Source: Azolla caroliniana (taxonomy: Eukaryota > Polypodiophyta). From it: 64,000 nucleotides of DNA. Below, in pieces: positions 21,025 through 32,760 of the stretch. The notes beneath the pieces were generated by a model that worked only from the letters and a program-made list of their open reading frames with translations, searched no databases and had not been told where the DNA came from. The number at the start of each line of letters is the position of its first letter. The stretch's first letter is position 1. The position numbers were made by a program, and so were the translations under genes. The DNA lies in contig JBHGNT010000009.1 in assembly GCA_043228905.1 (NCBI GenBank), positions 16,244,001 through 16,308,000 on the forward strand. The letters are read 5' to 3'.

Positions 21025-22353
21025 TATGTGCGGATCATGGGCTGGAACCGCCGGGGTTATGGATGGGAAGGAAATAGGGCTCACACGCACAACACAAGGA
21101 AGGCTTAAACAAACAAGGCACGAGTATTCGAATGTGTTTGTGAAAAGGAGAGGTGCTTGGGCAAGCCCGAATCAACCCCTAGTCACAAGGCGAACGAATG
21201 CATGTGAGGAAGGCTTACACACAGACACACAAGGAAAAGGCTTACTTACACACATGAGAGAGAAAGTTTCGAATGCCTTTGTGAAAAGAGAGGTGCATGG
21301 GCAAGCCCGACCGCTCCCTTGTTACAAGACACACGAACACACAAGCAAAGTTTACACATGGGACACGATTTCGAACTCCTTTGTGAAAGGAGAGGTGCAT
21401 GGGCAAAAGCCCAAATGCTCCCTTGCCACAAGTCGCATGATCACACAATCAAGATTTACACTAACACGCAAGACACGAAAGTTTGAAGCCCTTGGTGAAA
21501 GGAGAGGTGCTTGGGCAAGCCCGAAACGCTCCCTTGTCACAAGGCACACAAACAAATAAGCACAAATGAGAATAACATATAAGATACGTAAGTTTGAATG
21601 CCTTTGTGAAAGGAGAGGTGGATGGGAAAGCCCAAAACGCTCTGGTGTCACAAGACACACAAACAATTAAGCACAAATGACGATAACATTTAAGACACGT
21701 AAGTTTGAATGCCTTCATGAAAGGAGAGGTGCCTGGGCAAGCCCGAAACACTCCCTTGTCACAAGGCAGACAAACAAATAAGCACAAATGACAATAACAT
21801 ATAAGATACGAGGTGAAACCAAACATTGGTTTATTGCAATATAATAGATTCTTTTATAAAATAAGAATCAATTTTACAACGGGTTTGATATGAATATGAG
21901 AGATAATTTGTAAAGGAAGGGGGAAGAGAGGTGGAGGAAAGAAGAGAGTGGAATATAGAAGAAGGTGATTCTTTGTTAATGATGCCTCTCAATGTTGTTG
22001 ATCCTTCTTCTTTGGGTTAGCTTTCTTATGCATCTTTTCTTTTCTAATTTGGACATCTGATGAGGAAATTATGAGCTTTTTTCTCTACTATGCTCCTCAT
22101 ATCCACGCGCGTTTCTCTCTCTCTCTCTCCCCATCTTTTTCTCTACTTTTGTCTACTTTTGAAAACTGCCTCTAACTTAATATTCATCATTATTTATAGT
22201 AAGGGTTCAATCCTTTGACCTTTCATTTATAAGGAATTATCTTTGGAAAATGAAAAAGTATTTTGCTACCAATAAAGTTGACTTCACAATACTCGTTTAG
22301 TTGAACTACTATTTTACTTCTTTTTGAGGGTGGTTTCACACTGTGTTAGAAAC
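21025..22353. mobile_element. 1.33-kb insertion of unknown class in copia B
   Basis: Flanked by ATCAC at 21020-21024 and 22354-22358; removing the insert and one copy restores the copia reading frame, so the ends are well fixed. Termini are TATGTGCGG and TTAGAAAC, with no inverted repeat and no clean TG...CA. The left 700 bp is a tandem repeat; the rest is AT-rich with CT-rich tracts and no coding sequence. A degenerated solo LTR or other non-autonomous element with 5-bp duplications fits best. Confidence 0.75.
21120..21830. repeat. About six tandem units (110-140 bp) inside the 1.33-kb insertion
   Basis: The anchor GTGAAAGGAGAGGTGC recurs at about 21139, 21281, 21390, 21500, 21610 and 21720; later units are close to 110 bp, the first about 140 bp. 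Each also has TGGGCAAGCCCGA (a small palindrome) and CTYCCTTGTCACAAGRCACACAAAC. Open frames on both strands through the array have no independent support as genes. Confidence 0.9.
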
Positions 22354-22358
22354 ATCAC

Positions 22359-23517
22359 GACAATGTCTTTCACCTCCGGAATGAGGTTATTTTCGGGAGG
22401 TTTATGCATCCCTTTCTGGCTCATGTGGCACAACATCTTGTGCCACAACTCATTGGCATTGTCGAATGCCACATTCACTTCTTCCCGGCATATCCGGGCA
22501 TGCAAATGGTTTAGCGTGTTTATCTTCCGGGCTTGGGCCACGATCAAGCTTCCCTTGCAAAACTTCATGATTCCATTCCGGATGTTACCCATGTAGCCTT
22601 CATCATCCAGCTGAGATCATGTTCAACCAAACCTCTGGAATGTGTCGTACATCTTTCAGCAACAACTTGCACCTGGTTGACGTCGTCAATCACACGTCTC
22701 CTATGCTGACAATTCGGCATGCACCGTCATTTCCCATCTGGACAGAACTGTGATCTCCAGCTCTATACGATGAGAAGCACTTTCGGTCAGGTGTCAGATG
22801 GAACGATGCTCCGGAGTCCACCACCCACGTCATGTCGTCGCTGACAAGATGCAACTCATTTTCCTCGGTGATGAGCAACAGTTCTTCTTCACTTGTTGCG
22901 ATCGCCGATGTTCCTCTCCTTTCCGAAATCTTCTTCGATTTTGGAATGTTGGCTCCTCTTCGGTGATTTTCTAGAAGTGTTGGCAGTTCTTCTAGAAGTG
23001 CCCCGACTTTCCGCAATAAAAGCATGTGGGCCTCCCCCTTGCCTTCGACCTCGTCCCCGATTTATCCCAGTTTTGGAGAATCTGATTCCAGCCTCTTCCT
23101 TGGTTATGGTCATCTTCCGTGACCAGGGCCTTCAGATCGGTTCCGAACTCCCGGTCCTTCTGGAGGGCTTCTTCATCCAGCAAGCTTGATTTTACCCTTG
23201 CCAGGGACAACTGCTTTCCTTCCGACCCAACATTGCCCAAAGTGACAACTAGAGTCTCCCAACTATCTGGGAGGGAACCGAGCAGCAGCAACGCAAGTAC
23301 CTCATTGGCTAGGGGTACTTCCAACGAGGTTGTCTGATTTATGAGCCCCTGGAATACATTCATGTGCTCTGCCATGTTGGATCCATCTTGGTACCATAGT
23401 CTCACTAACTTCTGGAATACTGAAACCCGATGTACAATGTTCTTATTCTCTAGCATGGTGCCGATTTTCTCCTAGAGCACATGAGCCTTGCTTTCTTCAT
23501 TGAAGTTCTTGTGCAAG
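22359..23517 (-). pseudogene. Copia B gag, protease and GAG-pre-integrase
   Basis: Gag carries NIVHRVSVFQKLVRLWYQDG and VLALLLLGSLPDSWETLV, the UBN2-type signature, then the zinc knuckle CFYCGKSGHF near 23030. The protease site WVVDSGASFHLTP (about 22800-22840) keeps Asp-Ser-Gly. GAG-pre-integrase has LWHKMLCHMSQKGM near 22430. Frameshifts near 23000 and 22650 and a stop break it. The protease wording (DSGASFHLTP) and LGHMSEKG type separate this lineage from copia 1, 2, E and F (DSGASNHMT). Confidence 0.88.
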
Positions 23518-23522
23518 ATGAT

Positions 23523-23954
23523 TGTAAAGAATAACGTGCGGAAGCAAGTAGAAAACCGAACACAAGAAATGCGCAGGTTTAATGGAGAGCTTGAATATAC
23601 ACAGTACGCGGGAGAGACATAGAGAGAGAGAAGACACACAGAAAATCAATTCAAACTAATACTCAATCTGTACATAGGATGTGCTTAGTGAGCACTTTTA
23701 TACAAGTCCATACGGAATGACAAAAGTACTGACACGTACTTCAATCCTTATAACTGAGCTCTACACTAACTCCCAAAATATATTCCTACGCGGAATATCT
23801 TTCCAACGGCCTCGCGGTTTACGCACCGCTACGGCTTCTCGTTACACACCGGTTTGCGTACCAGTTTACGCACCCGTTTTACGCACCGGTCCCAACCAAT
23901 CCGGTTCTCGGCTTGCACAACCGATCCGGCCAATGTTGAGCTTGTATCTCAACA
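23523..23954 (-). mobile_element. Copia 1 3' LTR
   Basis: On the minus strand TGTTGAGATACAAGCTC ... ATTCTTTACA, 432 bp. Outer flank ATGAT (23518-23522) matches ATGAT beyond the 5' LTR (45972-45976). The polypurine tract TTGAGGGGGG lies on the inner side at 23955-23964. Same family as the copia 2 LTRs. Confidence 0.92.
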
Positions 23955-24077
23955 CCCCCCTCAAGCTCAACTTGAGGTTCCATCCGCTCTTCCGGATCTA
24001 CGCTCCGGTTCCTTCTGGCTTCACGCCTTGCTCGCGCTCCTCGACTTGTTCGATTCCGCGCGCCTCGACCCTTCTGG

Positions 24078-24774
24078 TGTCGTGAAGAAAACCGGCCATG
24101 GGCGGAATTGGAGAAAAAGGTGTGTGAACCGGCTCTTACACGGGTGGACGAGAGAATTGAGATTTTGTACATAACTCGTAATTAGGTCGGCTGATGCAAA
24201 TACTAGGTAGTACACATTTATTAGGGGATTGTGTGTATCTCTGTCGAAAGGGACAGGGAATAGAGCGGTTTGACTAGGGAGAAAGGGGCACCCGCTTTTT
24301 GCGAACTAGGGAAGGAGGCAGAGAAGGAAGAAAAGGGATCACACGTTAGGGAGGAGGAACTGTTGCAAGACCGAGGGCCGAGCTCTCTCTCCTCCTTTGA
24401 TCGTCATTCTTTGTGGGTGCTGGGAGTTCGACGCCTCTGCTTCGTGGGTAGCCCGTGCGCTGCCAGCAAAGGCTCTCCCTTCTACGCTCTCTTTCTTTTG
24501 GGCTGCAGCGTGTTCTGTCTGTGTGTGTGAGTAGGATCCCCGTGTCGGGTCCATCGCCGCCTTGCCGGTTGTAATCGTCAGAGTTCGCAATCTCTTGATA
24601 CTGTAATCGACTGTTACTGTAATTAAGTGTTCTGTTTCCTTATCTTTCCTTCTCCCTTTTGCGTATCTGCAAATCCCTACTCCTCATCTTCTCTCGCTCT
24701 CTCTCTCACGCTCTTCGGTTCAAGGCCCCCGTGGTCCCGCCTCTTTCTACACGCACACGCGTAACAACGCGACA
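24078..24774 (+). mobile_element. Gypsy element 5' LTR
   Basis: TGTCGTGAAGAAAACC to AACGCGACA, 697 bp. Pairs with 40058-40740, with about 5% differences in the first 260 bp by eye. A (GT)n/AG-rich leader and an 86-codon open frame inside are LTR features, not genes. The flank CTGG (24074-24077) versus CCGG beyond the 3' LTR is a possible 4-bp duplication with one C-to-T change. Confidence 0.92.
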
Positions 24775-24791
24775 TCTTTGGTAAACCCGAC

Positions 24792-26090
24792 GTGAAAAGG
24801 CGGCAAAGGAGTCGAAAGATGAGGGGATCGGAGCTAGTAGAGGCAATGGCGGTAGCCGTTGACCGGTTGGTAAGCACTCGTGAAGGGACGGGAACCCTCG
24901 ATAGAGCCATTGAATCGATTGTCGGCACTATAGGCCGGTTCGAAGGGAAAGACGCCACAAGTTATTTGGAGGCTTACTGGGCCGAAATGATCATGAGGGA
25001 TATCCCTGTGGACAGGCGGCTGTCTGGATTCCCTCGGGTGGTGACGCCGAGCATCCACGCGGAGGTGCTCGAGGTGCTGGCCGGATGCCAAACTTGGGAG
25101 GAGTTCGAGCTGCAGCTCCTCGAGAAGTACGGGTTTGACGACTCACTTCGGCTATTGAGGCGAGACTTCATGGCATGGGTGGAAAGCCCCGGAAAAGGGA
25201 GGAACACGTCGGCGCTCCTCCAGGAGTTTGAAAAACGGTTCGCGCGGCTGTCGACGCTGGACCGGACCGTGCTCGAAATGAGTCGAGTACTACTGTTTGT
25301 CAAGTCGGTGGACGCGCTCGACAGGGAAAAGGTGGGTCCCCTATTGGAAATAGACGAAGGGCTCATAGCAAACTGGGCCGTGGTAAAACGGGTCTGCAGC
25401 CGTTTTGACAAACGACGCGATTGGAGCGACAAAGCTCGTCAGGGTCAGGGCCAGTCCCGACGAGGAGGCTCGAGGAGCTGGTATCGGTGCCAGCCGGTAG
25501 GAAGGAAGAGACCCGAATTTGGCTGGAGTCGGGGTCGGCATCGAACGACGTGGTCAGAGGCCCATCCGGAGGAGCTGACACAGATGGTGCACGACCTGCA
25601 GATCGCACAGGCACGGAGAGACAGCGGTGAACAACCTCGCGACTGGAGGCCGCCGGCTGGGCAACGATGCATGTGGTGTGACGCGATTGGTCACATTCGG
25701 AAGGATTGCGCGGATTTCGCCGACGCGCTCAGGTCCAACGTGGTGTACCTTTGGAACGGACGGGTGCATGCGAGCGAGACCCGGAGAGCCCTAGAACTAA
25801 ATACGGGGCGCGACGGAATGAAGAGGTTGATGGAAGAGGCTGCGGCACGACATGTAGAAGTCATTAACTACTCAATGTTAGCGGGAATTCGGGTCGGGGG
25901 TGATGAGATCTGGAAGGTGAAGGACTCTCGGACTCTGGCCGCTAGTGCTAGAAGGCCTCTCCGGAGTTCGGTTGAAGAAGGAAGAGGCGGACCACGTGGA
26001 ACAATGGGTCCAGGAGGTCACCGGATGGGACGATCCGGTCGAAGAGAAAACGGGCTTCGTAGAAGCCGCTTGCTAGAACTACGAGGTTCT
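24792..26090 (+). CDS. Gypsy gag protein (open to about 26090, then frame change)
   Basis: Forms the capsid-like particle and binds element RNA in this family. The first ATG at 24792 is 18 bases past the LTR; a second, MRGSELVEAM at 24828, is equally plausible. Residues about 50-210 form the capsid-type region (FEGKDATSYLEAYWAEM ... WEEFELQLLEKYGF ... LLQEFEKRFARLS). A Lys/Arg/Gly-rich stretch follows, then a zinc knuckle CMWCDAIGHIRKDC near residue 295. After about 25950 the frame becomes Arg/Gly-rich and unlike a natural protein, and the homologous reading passes to another frame around 26090, so a frameshift is likely there. Confidence 0.8.
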
Positions 26091-26091
26091 G

Positions 26092-26940
26092 GTGGAAGAC
26101 AAACGGGCAGGAAAGGCCGGGGGGATCGGTCCCCCGCAGAGGTACGAGACCCGGTTCGGACCAAAACCGACCGGTGCTGGCAACCCAGGCGCAACAGACG
26201 AAAAGAAGCAGGCGGGGTTTCGGTTGAGCACCGAAATCGAGAGAACAACGGACCTACGGAAGGTCCTTGAAGAGCAGATGCTCGACAGTAAAGTGGAGCT
26301 CTCATTGCGGGAGGTGCTGGGAATTGCCAAGTGGGAGTTCCACGACTCCATCGTAGACTTGGTGAAGCGGAAGAGGCTCTCAACGGAGCCAGAACCGGAG
26401 AAGCCGGTGGAGGTGCGGACTACGCACTTAGAAGACATGGCCCTAGAAGACGAGTTGGCCGAAAGCCACTACGCGAAGCCGCATTGGGCCAGGGCAACTA
26501 CGGGAACCCCTGTGCGGATCGGCGACGTTCCGGAACCGGTGGTAGCCTTGGTAGACCATGGATCCGAAATCAACCTAATGTCCGTGGATTTCTACAAGAA
26601 GGGTAAATGGCCGATCAACACCAAGCACGGGTGGAAGATACGCGCGACGACGCGTGCTACGGAGGAGCTGCATGGTGCGTGCCCGAATATATGCGTAAAG
26701 GTTGGTGACCTCGAGATAGATCAACATTTCTTCGTGTAGGAAACATCCTCGCACCCGGTGATTCTCGGCGAACCATACATTACCGTAGCACGCATGGAGA
26801 CGAAGGTGTTGGACAACGGTTCGACGTACGCGTGCGTCAAGAGTCAGGACGGTCGGCATTCCGTCCAATTCATGACTGTACGTCTGAACCATGAGAGGAA
26901 TCGCGAGACCCTCGACGACGACAACCGAGGGGATTTTTAG
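26092..26940 (+). pseudogene. Gypsy aspartic protease region
   Basis: Contains VVALVDHGSEINLMS (about 26540-26590), the active-site loop, followed by HGWKIRATTRATEELHGACP and, after a stop at 26737, PVILGEPYITVARMETKVLD, the second half of the retropepsin fold. The active-site triplet is Asp-His-Gly rather than Asp-Thr/Ser-Gly. A Glu/Lys-rich linker precedes it (26092-26500). Protease processes Gag-Pol in this family. The stop makes the copy defective. Confidence 0.8.
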
Positions 26941-27059
26941 AGAGGACATATCAAGGCGTGGGGCCGCGGTAGTCCGGACGTACTAGAAGAACCCCACACA
27001 TTTACAGTAGGTAGGAAGTTTTGGTTCTCCGAAAACGGAGGTTGTACTATAGCTAACGT

Positions 27060-28910
27060 CAGCGGCCGGGAGAGGAAGCGAGTGGAGGAGCGGCTCAGGG
27101 GATGCGAAGTCCTCTCCCCCGACGAAGAAATCAGCGGGGCCGTGGAGGCGGTCTCTTTTGACGACACCTTGGGCGAGTTACGGAAGGTGATCGGTGAAGA
27201 CCTTAGAGAAGATCGGACCGTTCCGGTTAGTTCGATGGGAATGTACGAAGTCATCATGGACTTCGGGGAAAGGATCGGGTCGGATCGGACGGCCCGCGTG
27301 GATACAAAGTACAAGACTGTGGACCGGAAGGTGAGGCCAGTCGCGGCACCCTTGCCGGAGGGCAGCGAGGAGCGGATAAAAGGGGTCGCATCGGACCCAA
27401 GTTTACGGAATCCGGTTGGCATAGGGCACCGGTTCACTGACATAACGCTACGGGAGCTCAAGCTCGGTGGGGGTGGCTTTCTACTACCCGCGGAGGAGGA
27501 CAGGTTTCGGAGAATGCTCGGAAGGCATGGGAAAGCCTTCGCGTTCTCGTCGGAGGAGATCGGGTGCGTGAACCCGACGATCGTTGAGCCGATGGTGATC
27601 TTCACGGTATCGCATGTACTGTGGAATCTCAAACCGATTCCGGTGCCGAGAGCTCACATCCCGGAGTTGATGGAGCTTCTGAAGAAAAAGGTGGAGATGG
27701 GCATCCTCGAACCGTTGAGTGCCCCATATTTGAATCGGTGGTTTACGGTGCCGAAGAAGAACGGCACGTTGCACTCCATTCAGGACCTGCAACCGGTCAA
27801 TAGGGTGACCATCCGTAATGCAGGAATCAGACCGACCATAGATGAGTTCGCGGAGGCCTTCGCTGGAAGGTCGATCTATTCGGTCGGTGACTTATACTCG
27901 GGGTACGACCAGTTCCAGCTAGCCGTGGAGAGTAGGGATATCACGACGATGCAAACCCCTCTCGGCCTAGTACGGATGGGTACCCTACCGTAAGGCGGGA
28001 CGAATTCGGTGGCGCATATGGTGAACGCAATGAACAAGGTGCTGAGGGACTGCATCCCGGACATCACCATGCCATTCTTGGACGACATCCCGATAAAGGG
28101 GTGTTCGGTGGATGATGCAGACGAGACTGTCGGACCGGACGGATGCCGAAGGTTCGTCATGAACCACATCAACGACTGCGAGAAGGTGCTGCAGAGGCTT
28201 GAAAACGCATGACTCACCTTCTTTGGAGAAAAATCGGCGTTCGGGTAGTCGGAGATCTTGGTGGTCGGGCATCTGTGCGGGCCTTACGGTAGGAAACCAT
28301 CTCTGGCAAAGGTAGAGGCCATCTCCGCGATGAGGAACGATTGCGGGTCGGTTACGGAGTTCCGCATACTCTTGGGAGCATGCGCGTTCTACCACATCTG
28401 GATCCCGCACTACGCACATGTCGTGGAACCCCTCTACGGACTATTGAAAAAGGGGTGTAGCTTTGAGTGGAGGACGGAGCACACCGAGTCGGTCCGGAGA
28501 CTAAAGGAGGTGCTTACGATAGCGCCAACTCTCTGTAAAGCGGTTTACGGTAAGGGGGTCCCCATCTACGTAATGGTGGACACGAGCCCGACCGGGATCG
28601 GGTGGGTGATCAACCAGGAGGACAAGGACGGTGCACGGTTCCCGATCCGGTTCGGGGCGAAGGTATTGAGTGAGCGACAGCGAGGATACGCCAAAGTCAA
28701 GCGTGAACTATGGGGTATCGTTTCGGCAATCAAGGCCGATAGGGACTACCTGATCAGGATGGAGGTAACAATCGAGACGGACTGCCTACCGATACTTGGC
28801 ATGGTTTCTGGATGCACGACGCCGGACCTAGCAATGCTCCGGCGCTTAACGAATTTGACGAAAGCAGGTACGATGGGGAGTGGCTCCAAATCGGGAGGTT
28901 CCTATGGGCG
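27060..28910 (+). pseudogene. Gypsy reverse transcriptase and RNase H
   Basis: RT motifs in order: KPIPVPRAHIPELMELLKKK, WFTVPKKNGTLHSIQDLQPV, YSVGDLYSGYDQFQLAV (catalytic Asp), LGLVRMGTLP then a stop at 27991 where Gln is expected, and the catalytic box MPFLDDIPIKG near 28070-28100. The connection domain has HLCGPYGRKPSLAKVEAI and FYHIWIPHYAHVVEPLYGLL. RNase H has VDTSPTGIGWVINQE, RELWGIVSAI and ETDCLPILGMVSG. Further stops lie near 28210 and 28247, followed by a frame change after 28830. The two RT aspartates of the LDD box are kept. Several stops correspond to single C-to-T or G-to-A changes. Confidence 0.9.
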
Positions 28911-29044
28911 ATGACGCCGGACGCAACGTGGACAAGAGAAGAGGTGAGCCAGGTACGGAAGAAGGCGTACCGATTCTTCCTACGGGACGGGTGCATATGG
29001 AGGCACCCAAAGAAAAGAAACGGCATCCCGCTCCGAGTAGTAAC
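28812..29044 (+). pseudogene. Gypsy pol: RNase H to integrase junction, first piece
   Basis: In a shifted frame, encodes NEFDESRYDGEWLQIGRFLW, REEVSQVRKKAYRFFLRDGC and IWRHPKKRNGIPLRVVT, the segment leading into the integrase zinc finger. The same words occur in the decayed minus-strand relic at 63240-63790. Cut at 29044 by the DNA transposon. Confidence 0.85.
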
Positions 29045-30229
29045 ACCGGGTCATTTGAAACAGGTAATATGTCGCATTCTCTTTTTCATATCTTACTGAG
29101 ATGTTAAAAAATGCCTTATTTAAGCAGAATTTCAACAAGGCACGACGCATGTGTATGTGGTTTATGAAAACATAGCGAAAAAAAGAACTAACTAATATCA
29201 CGTCAACAAAATCATCCGACATATATTCTATCTATCATGTTTTTGTCCAAATCTTAGACAGGGGTGTATTTGTCAACACAAGTATAATAGTAACACGGGT
29301 CCTTGTGCATATTCTAAAAAGCATGCCCCATTGAATAAGTGACTTCTTCTAATTATGTGTGTATATTTAAATATAATACATCTTAAAGCAAATTGTGAAC
29401 CTTGCAATTAAGAGATACTACTATGTCAAGAGAAAATTTCCATTGACACGTGATACATGACACTGTCAATGTATAAATAAACTAGTCTACAATAACATTC
29501 CAATTATACGAGTAAATGATAGAGTATAAACTTATCTCCGATATACCCCAAATGATAAAGGAGAGTTTAGATAACATGTACACATACAAGTATACTTAAT
29601 TTCTAAGTTCAATGATTGTTACACGAAAATTATAAGTAAGCTCAACTTATATATTACGTCAAAATTTAACAATTCATATTGTTCAAAATTTACAATAAGC
29701 CATAACCATTCAATCGAATAATAAGTCTGGTAAAGCCGTCTACTCAGGATTAGCTCTTTCATCAGGATTGTCCTCATTGGCTTCGTCAGTACGCTAAGTT
29801 GAATTGTTAGTATGTTCAGACTCTGAAATGTCTTCTAATTCAACAAGTTGCCCTGCGTCTTCATCTATAGTTCCACAAGTTTTCTAAAAGTCATCTGGAA
29901 CATCTAAGTTTTATTGATATGCTTTGCCCCAACTTCTTGGTCTTGATCAGGACAACCCCAGATACCTTGGATCCTCATTTTGATGACATTAACTTGCTCA
30001 AGGTCCTTCTCTAATGCAACAGAGTTCCTGATAATCTTTAAGGCGTATGTTTTAGTAGTACATGACAGTAGAATGAAATTGCACAGGTAACATCAAACTG
30101 AAGAATAGAATATAACGTTAATCTAAATTGATGTAAGTTTTATATTATATACCTGTGTCAGAAAACTAATCTAAAACCCATTGAAAATTCGAAACAATAA
30201 AATTTGAAAAAATAAAAAATCTTGGATTT

Positions 30230-32010
30230 TTAATTGGAATCCAACGCGATGCACTAGATTTCAGTTGAAAATCCAAGTTTTTTTTTTTTTTTTGTAATTT
30301 TTAAAAAATTTTCCATTAAAAAATAAAAAATGGATTTTCAGCTAAAATACTATGCACTACATTATATTTTAGTATATATAGCTAGAATCTAATGCAATGC
30401 GTTGGATTAGAGTCGAAAATCCATTTTTCTTTTTTCTTTTTCCAATGTTATTTATTTATTTATTTTCCATATAAAAAAATAATAAACAGCTTTTCAACTG
30501 AAATCCGATACACTACATCAGATCGTAGTCTATACAGCTAGACATTGATGCATTGCATCAGATTTTAGCTAGCAATCCTCTTTCTTTTCAATTGTTTTTC
30601 ATTTTTTCAAAAAATAACTAAAAATATATTAAAGAAGTGGATTTCCAACTGAAATCTAATGCACTACATCGAATTTCAATTAAAAATCCAAATTTCTTTT
30701 AGGTTTTCCATAAAACAATGAGATAATAAAAAAATATTACATTTTCAACAAAATCTGAACCATTGAGTCGGATTTCAATTGCAAATTAATGTTTTATGAA
30801 AAAACATAAGAAAAATATTGGACTTTCAACGGAAATCCGATGCACTGCATCAGATTTCTGTTGAAACTCAGTAATTTTGAACGGTGCATCAGATTTCCAT
30901 TGAAAATCCTGTTGAAAATGATGTGTTTTCAACGGCAATCCGATGCACTGCATCGGATTCCCGTTGAAAACACATCATTTTAAATGAAGAAAATCACAAT
31001 TTGTTTATTTTTAACACTTTTTTAGAGAAAAATATAAAAAAATAAGAAAATTTGTAAACAAACAAGAAAAAGTGGACTTTCAATGGAAATCCGATGCAGT
31101 GCATCGGATTTCCGTTGAAAATCCATTTTTTTCAATTCCTATATATTTATTTATGATAAAAACAAAAACAATTCAAAACAAATACAAAAACAAATTCAAA
31201 ATATCTGAAAAATTGGAAACAAATAAGACAAAATGGATTTTCAATAGAAATACGATGTAGTGCATCGGATTTCTGTTGAAAACCCATTTTTTGCAATTTT
31301 TATTTATTTACTTTTGGGAAAAAATGAAAACAAATTAAAAAAATACAAAAATATATTTTAAAATATGAAAATTTGGTAACAAATAGCAAAAAGTGGACTT
31401 TCAATAGAAATCCGATGCAATGCATTGGATTTCCTTTGAAAATTCATTTTTTCAATTTCTATATAGTTATTTATGAGAAAATAGACAAACAAAATACCAA
31501 AAAAATTCTAAAAAATATGAAAATTTGGATTGAAAATCTATTTTTTCAATATTTATTTATTTTTTATAGAAAAAATTCAAAAAAATTCAAAAAAATTCAA
31601 AAAAATTAAAAAAAAAGCAAATTTGGAAAAAAATACGTAAAAGTAGACTTTCAACCAAAATCCGATGCAGTGCATCGGATTTCCGTTGAAAATCCATTTT
31701 TTCAATTTTTATTTATTTTTTTATGGGAAAAATTCAAAAAATTAAAAAAAAAAAAGCAAATTTGGAAAAACATACGTAAAAGTGGACTTTCAACCAAAAT
31801 CCGATGCAGTGCATCGGATTTCCGTTGAAAATCCATTTTTTCAATTTTTATTTATTTTTTTATGGGAAAAATAAAAACAAATTCAAAAACAATTCAAAAA
31901 ATAAGAAAATTTTAAAAAAAATAAGAGAAATTGGATTTTCAATTGAATCCGATGCACGGAATTGGATTTCCATTGAAATCTAATTTTTCAATTTTTATTT
32001 ATTTATTTAC
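30230..32010. repeat. Array of about fourteen long palindromes
   Basis: The core ATCCGATGCAGTGCATCGGAT recurs every 100-160 bp, usually extended by TTTCAACGGAAATCC on one side and its inverse on the other. The copy centred near 30950 has 28-bp arms with one mismatch; those near 31095, 31660 and 31800 are close to perfect. Separators are A/T-rich with TTTATTTATTT and runs of A. Early copies (30245-30660) are more degenerate. Each unit could form a hairpin in single-stranded DNA or RNA. No coding function seen. Confidence 0.93.
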
Positions 32011-32359
32011 GAGTAAAATAAAAAATGTTTATTTATTTATTTATGGGAAAATGTTTTATTTTTTCAATTTGTATTTATTTATGTATTTTCGGGAAATCCA
32101 TGCAATGTATCATATTTTGGTCTATGTAGCTAGAATTCAATGCAATGCATTAAAATGCAAGAGTATTTTTTTAATGGAAATTTTTAAAAAAATTCGAAGA
32201 CTTACAGGAATCTGATGCATTATATCCAATTCTAGATGTATAGAGTAAAATTCGACATGTTGCGTCAAATCTAGATGGAATGAATCGGATTTCTGTACGA
32301 CATCAAAGGCTTACTATGAGAATCTATGAAAAATGGAAAACATCTTTAAGACATTTTTT

Positions 32360-32760
32360 AGATTCTAATGATTTTGGTAGAAAGCTTCTCTCACATAATC
32401 TAATCTTGTAAATGGAAAGTACATAATGAAATATCATAACCAAAAAGTGAGGAGGAAAGATGCATCAAGCACATCTACTCTTACATTGGATAATGTTTAT
32501 ATATTACTGTATGACTTATCTTTGACCAAAACAAGTTATCTATGATAGACCACAATGAAGATACTAAAAGAGGATCTGGAATGTGGCTTCAGACACAACA
32601 CAAAGACAAACAAGAAGCATGACTCATAAACTCGATGAGGTTGGATTGCAATTGGATCAACACAATGCATTAGTTGCCATTGATGATGAGGATGAGACCT
32701 CATAAACTCGTACTAGTTCATCTAATGGGTATGAAGATGATGACATAAACTTGAAAAATG
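32360..32760 (+). pseudogene. Degenerate coding-like segment of the DNA transposon
   Basis: Parallels 47080-47445: both have a segment for TSTLTLDN, DLSLTKT-like, then GLQLDxxNALVAxDDEDETS and an acidic/Ser-rich end. In this copy it is full of stops. I do not recognise the protein. The acidic serine-rich tail in two copies suggests a once-translated C-terminus of a transposon protein. Confidence 0.5.

Noticed and set aside
21026-21826. Repeat-containing open frames (FVKGEVHGQ type and CVSCDKGAF type) on both strands
   Set aside because: By-products of the 110-bp tandem array in the 1.33-kb insertion; both strands are equally open.
24270-24590. 86-codon frame, repeated at 40250-40510
   Set aside because: It lies inside both gypsy LTRs; duplication is due to the LTR pair, and no protein family is evident.
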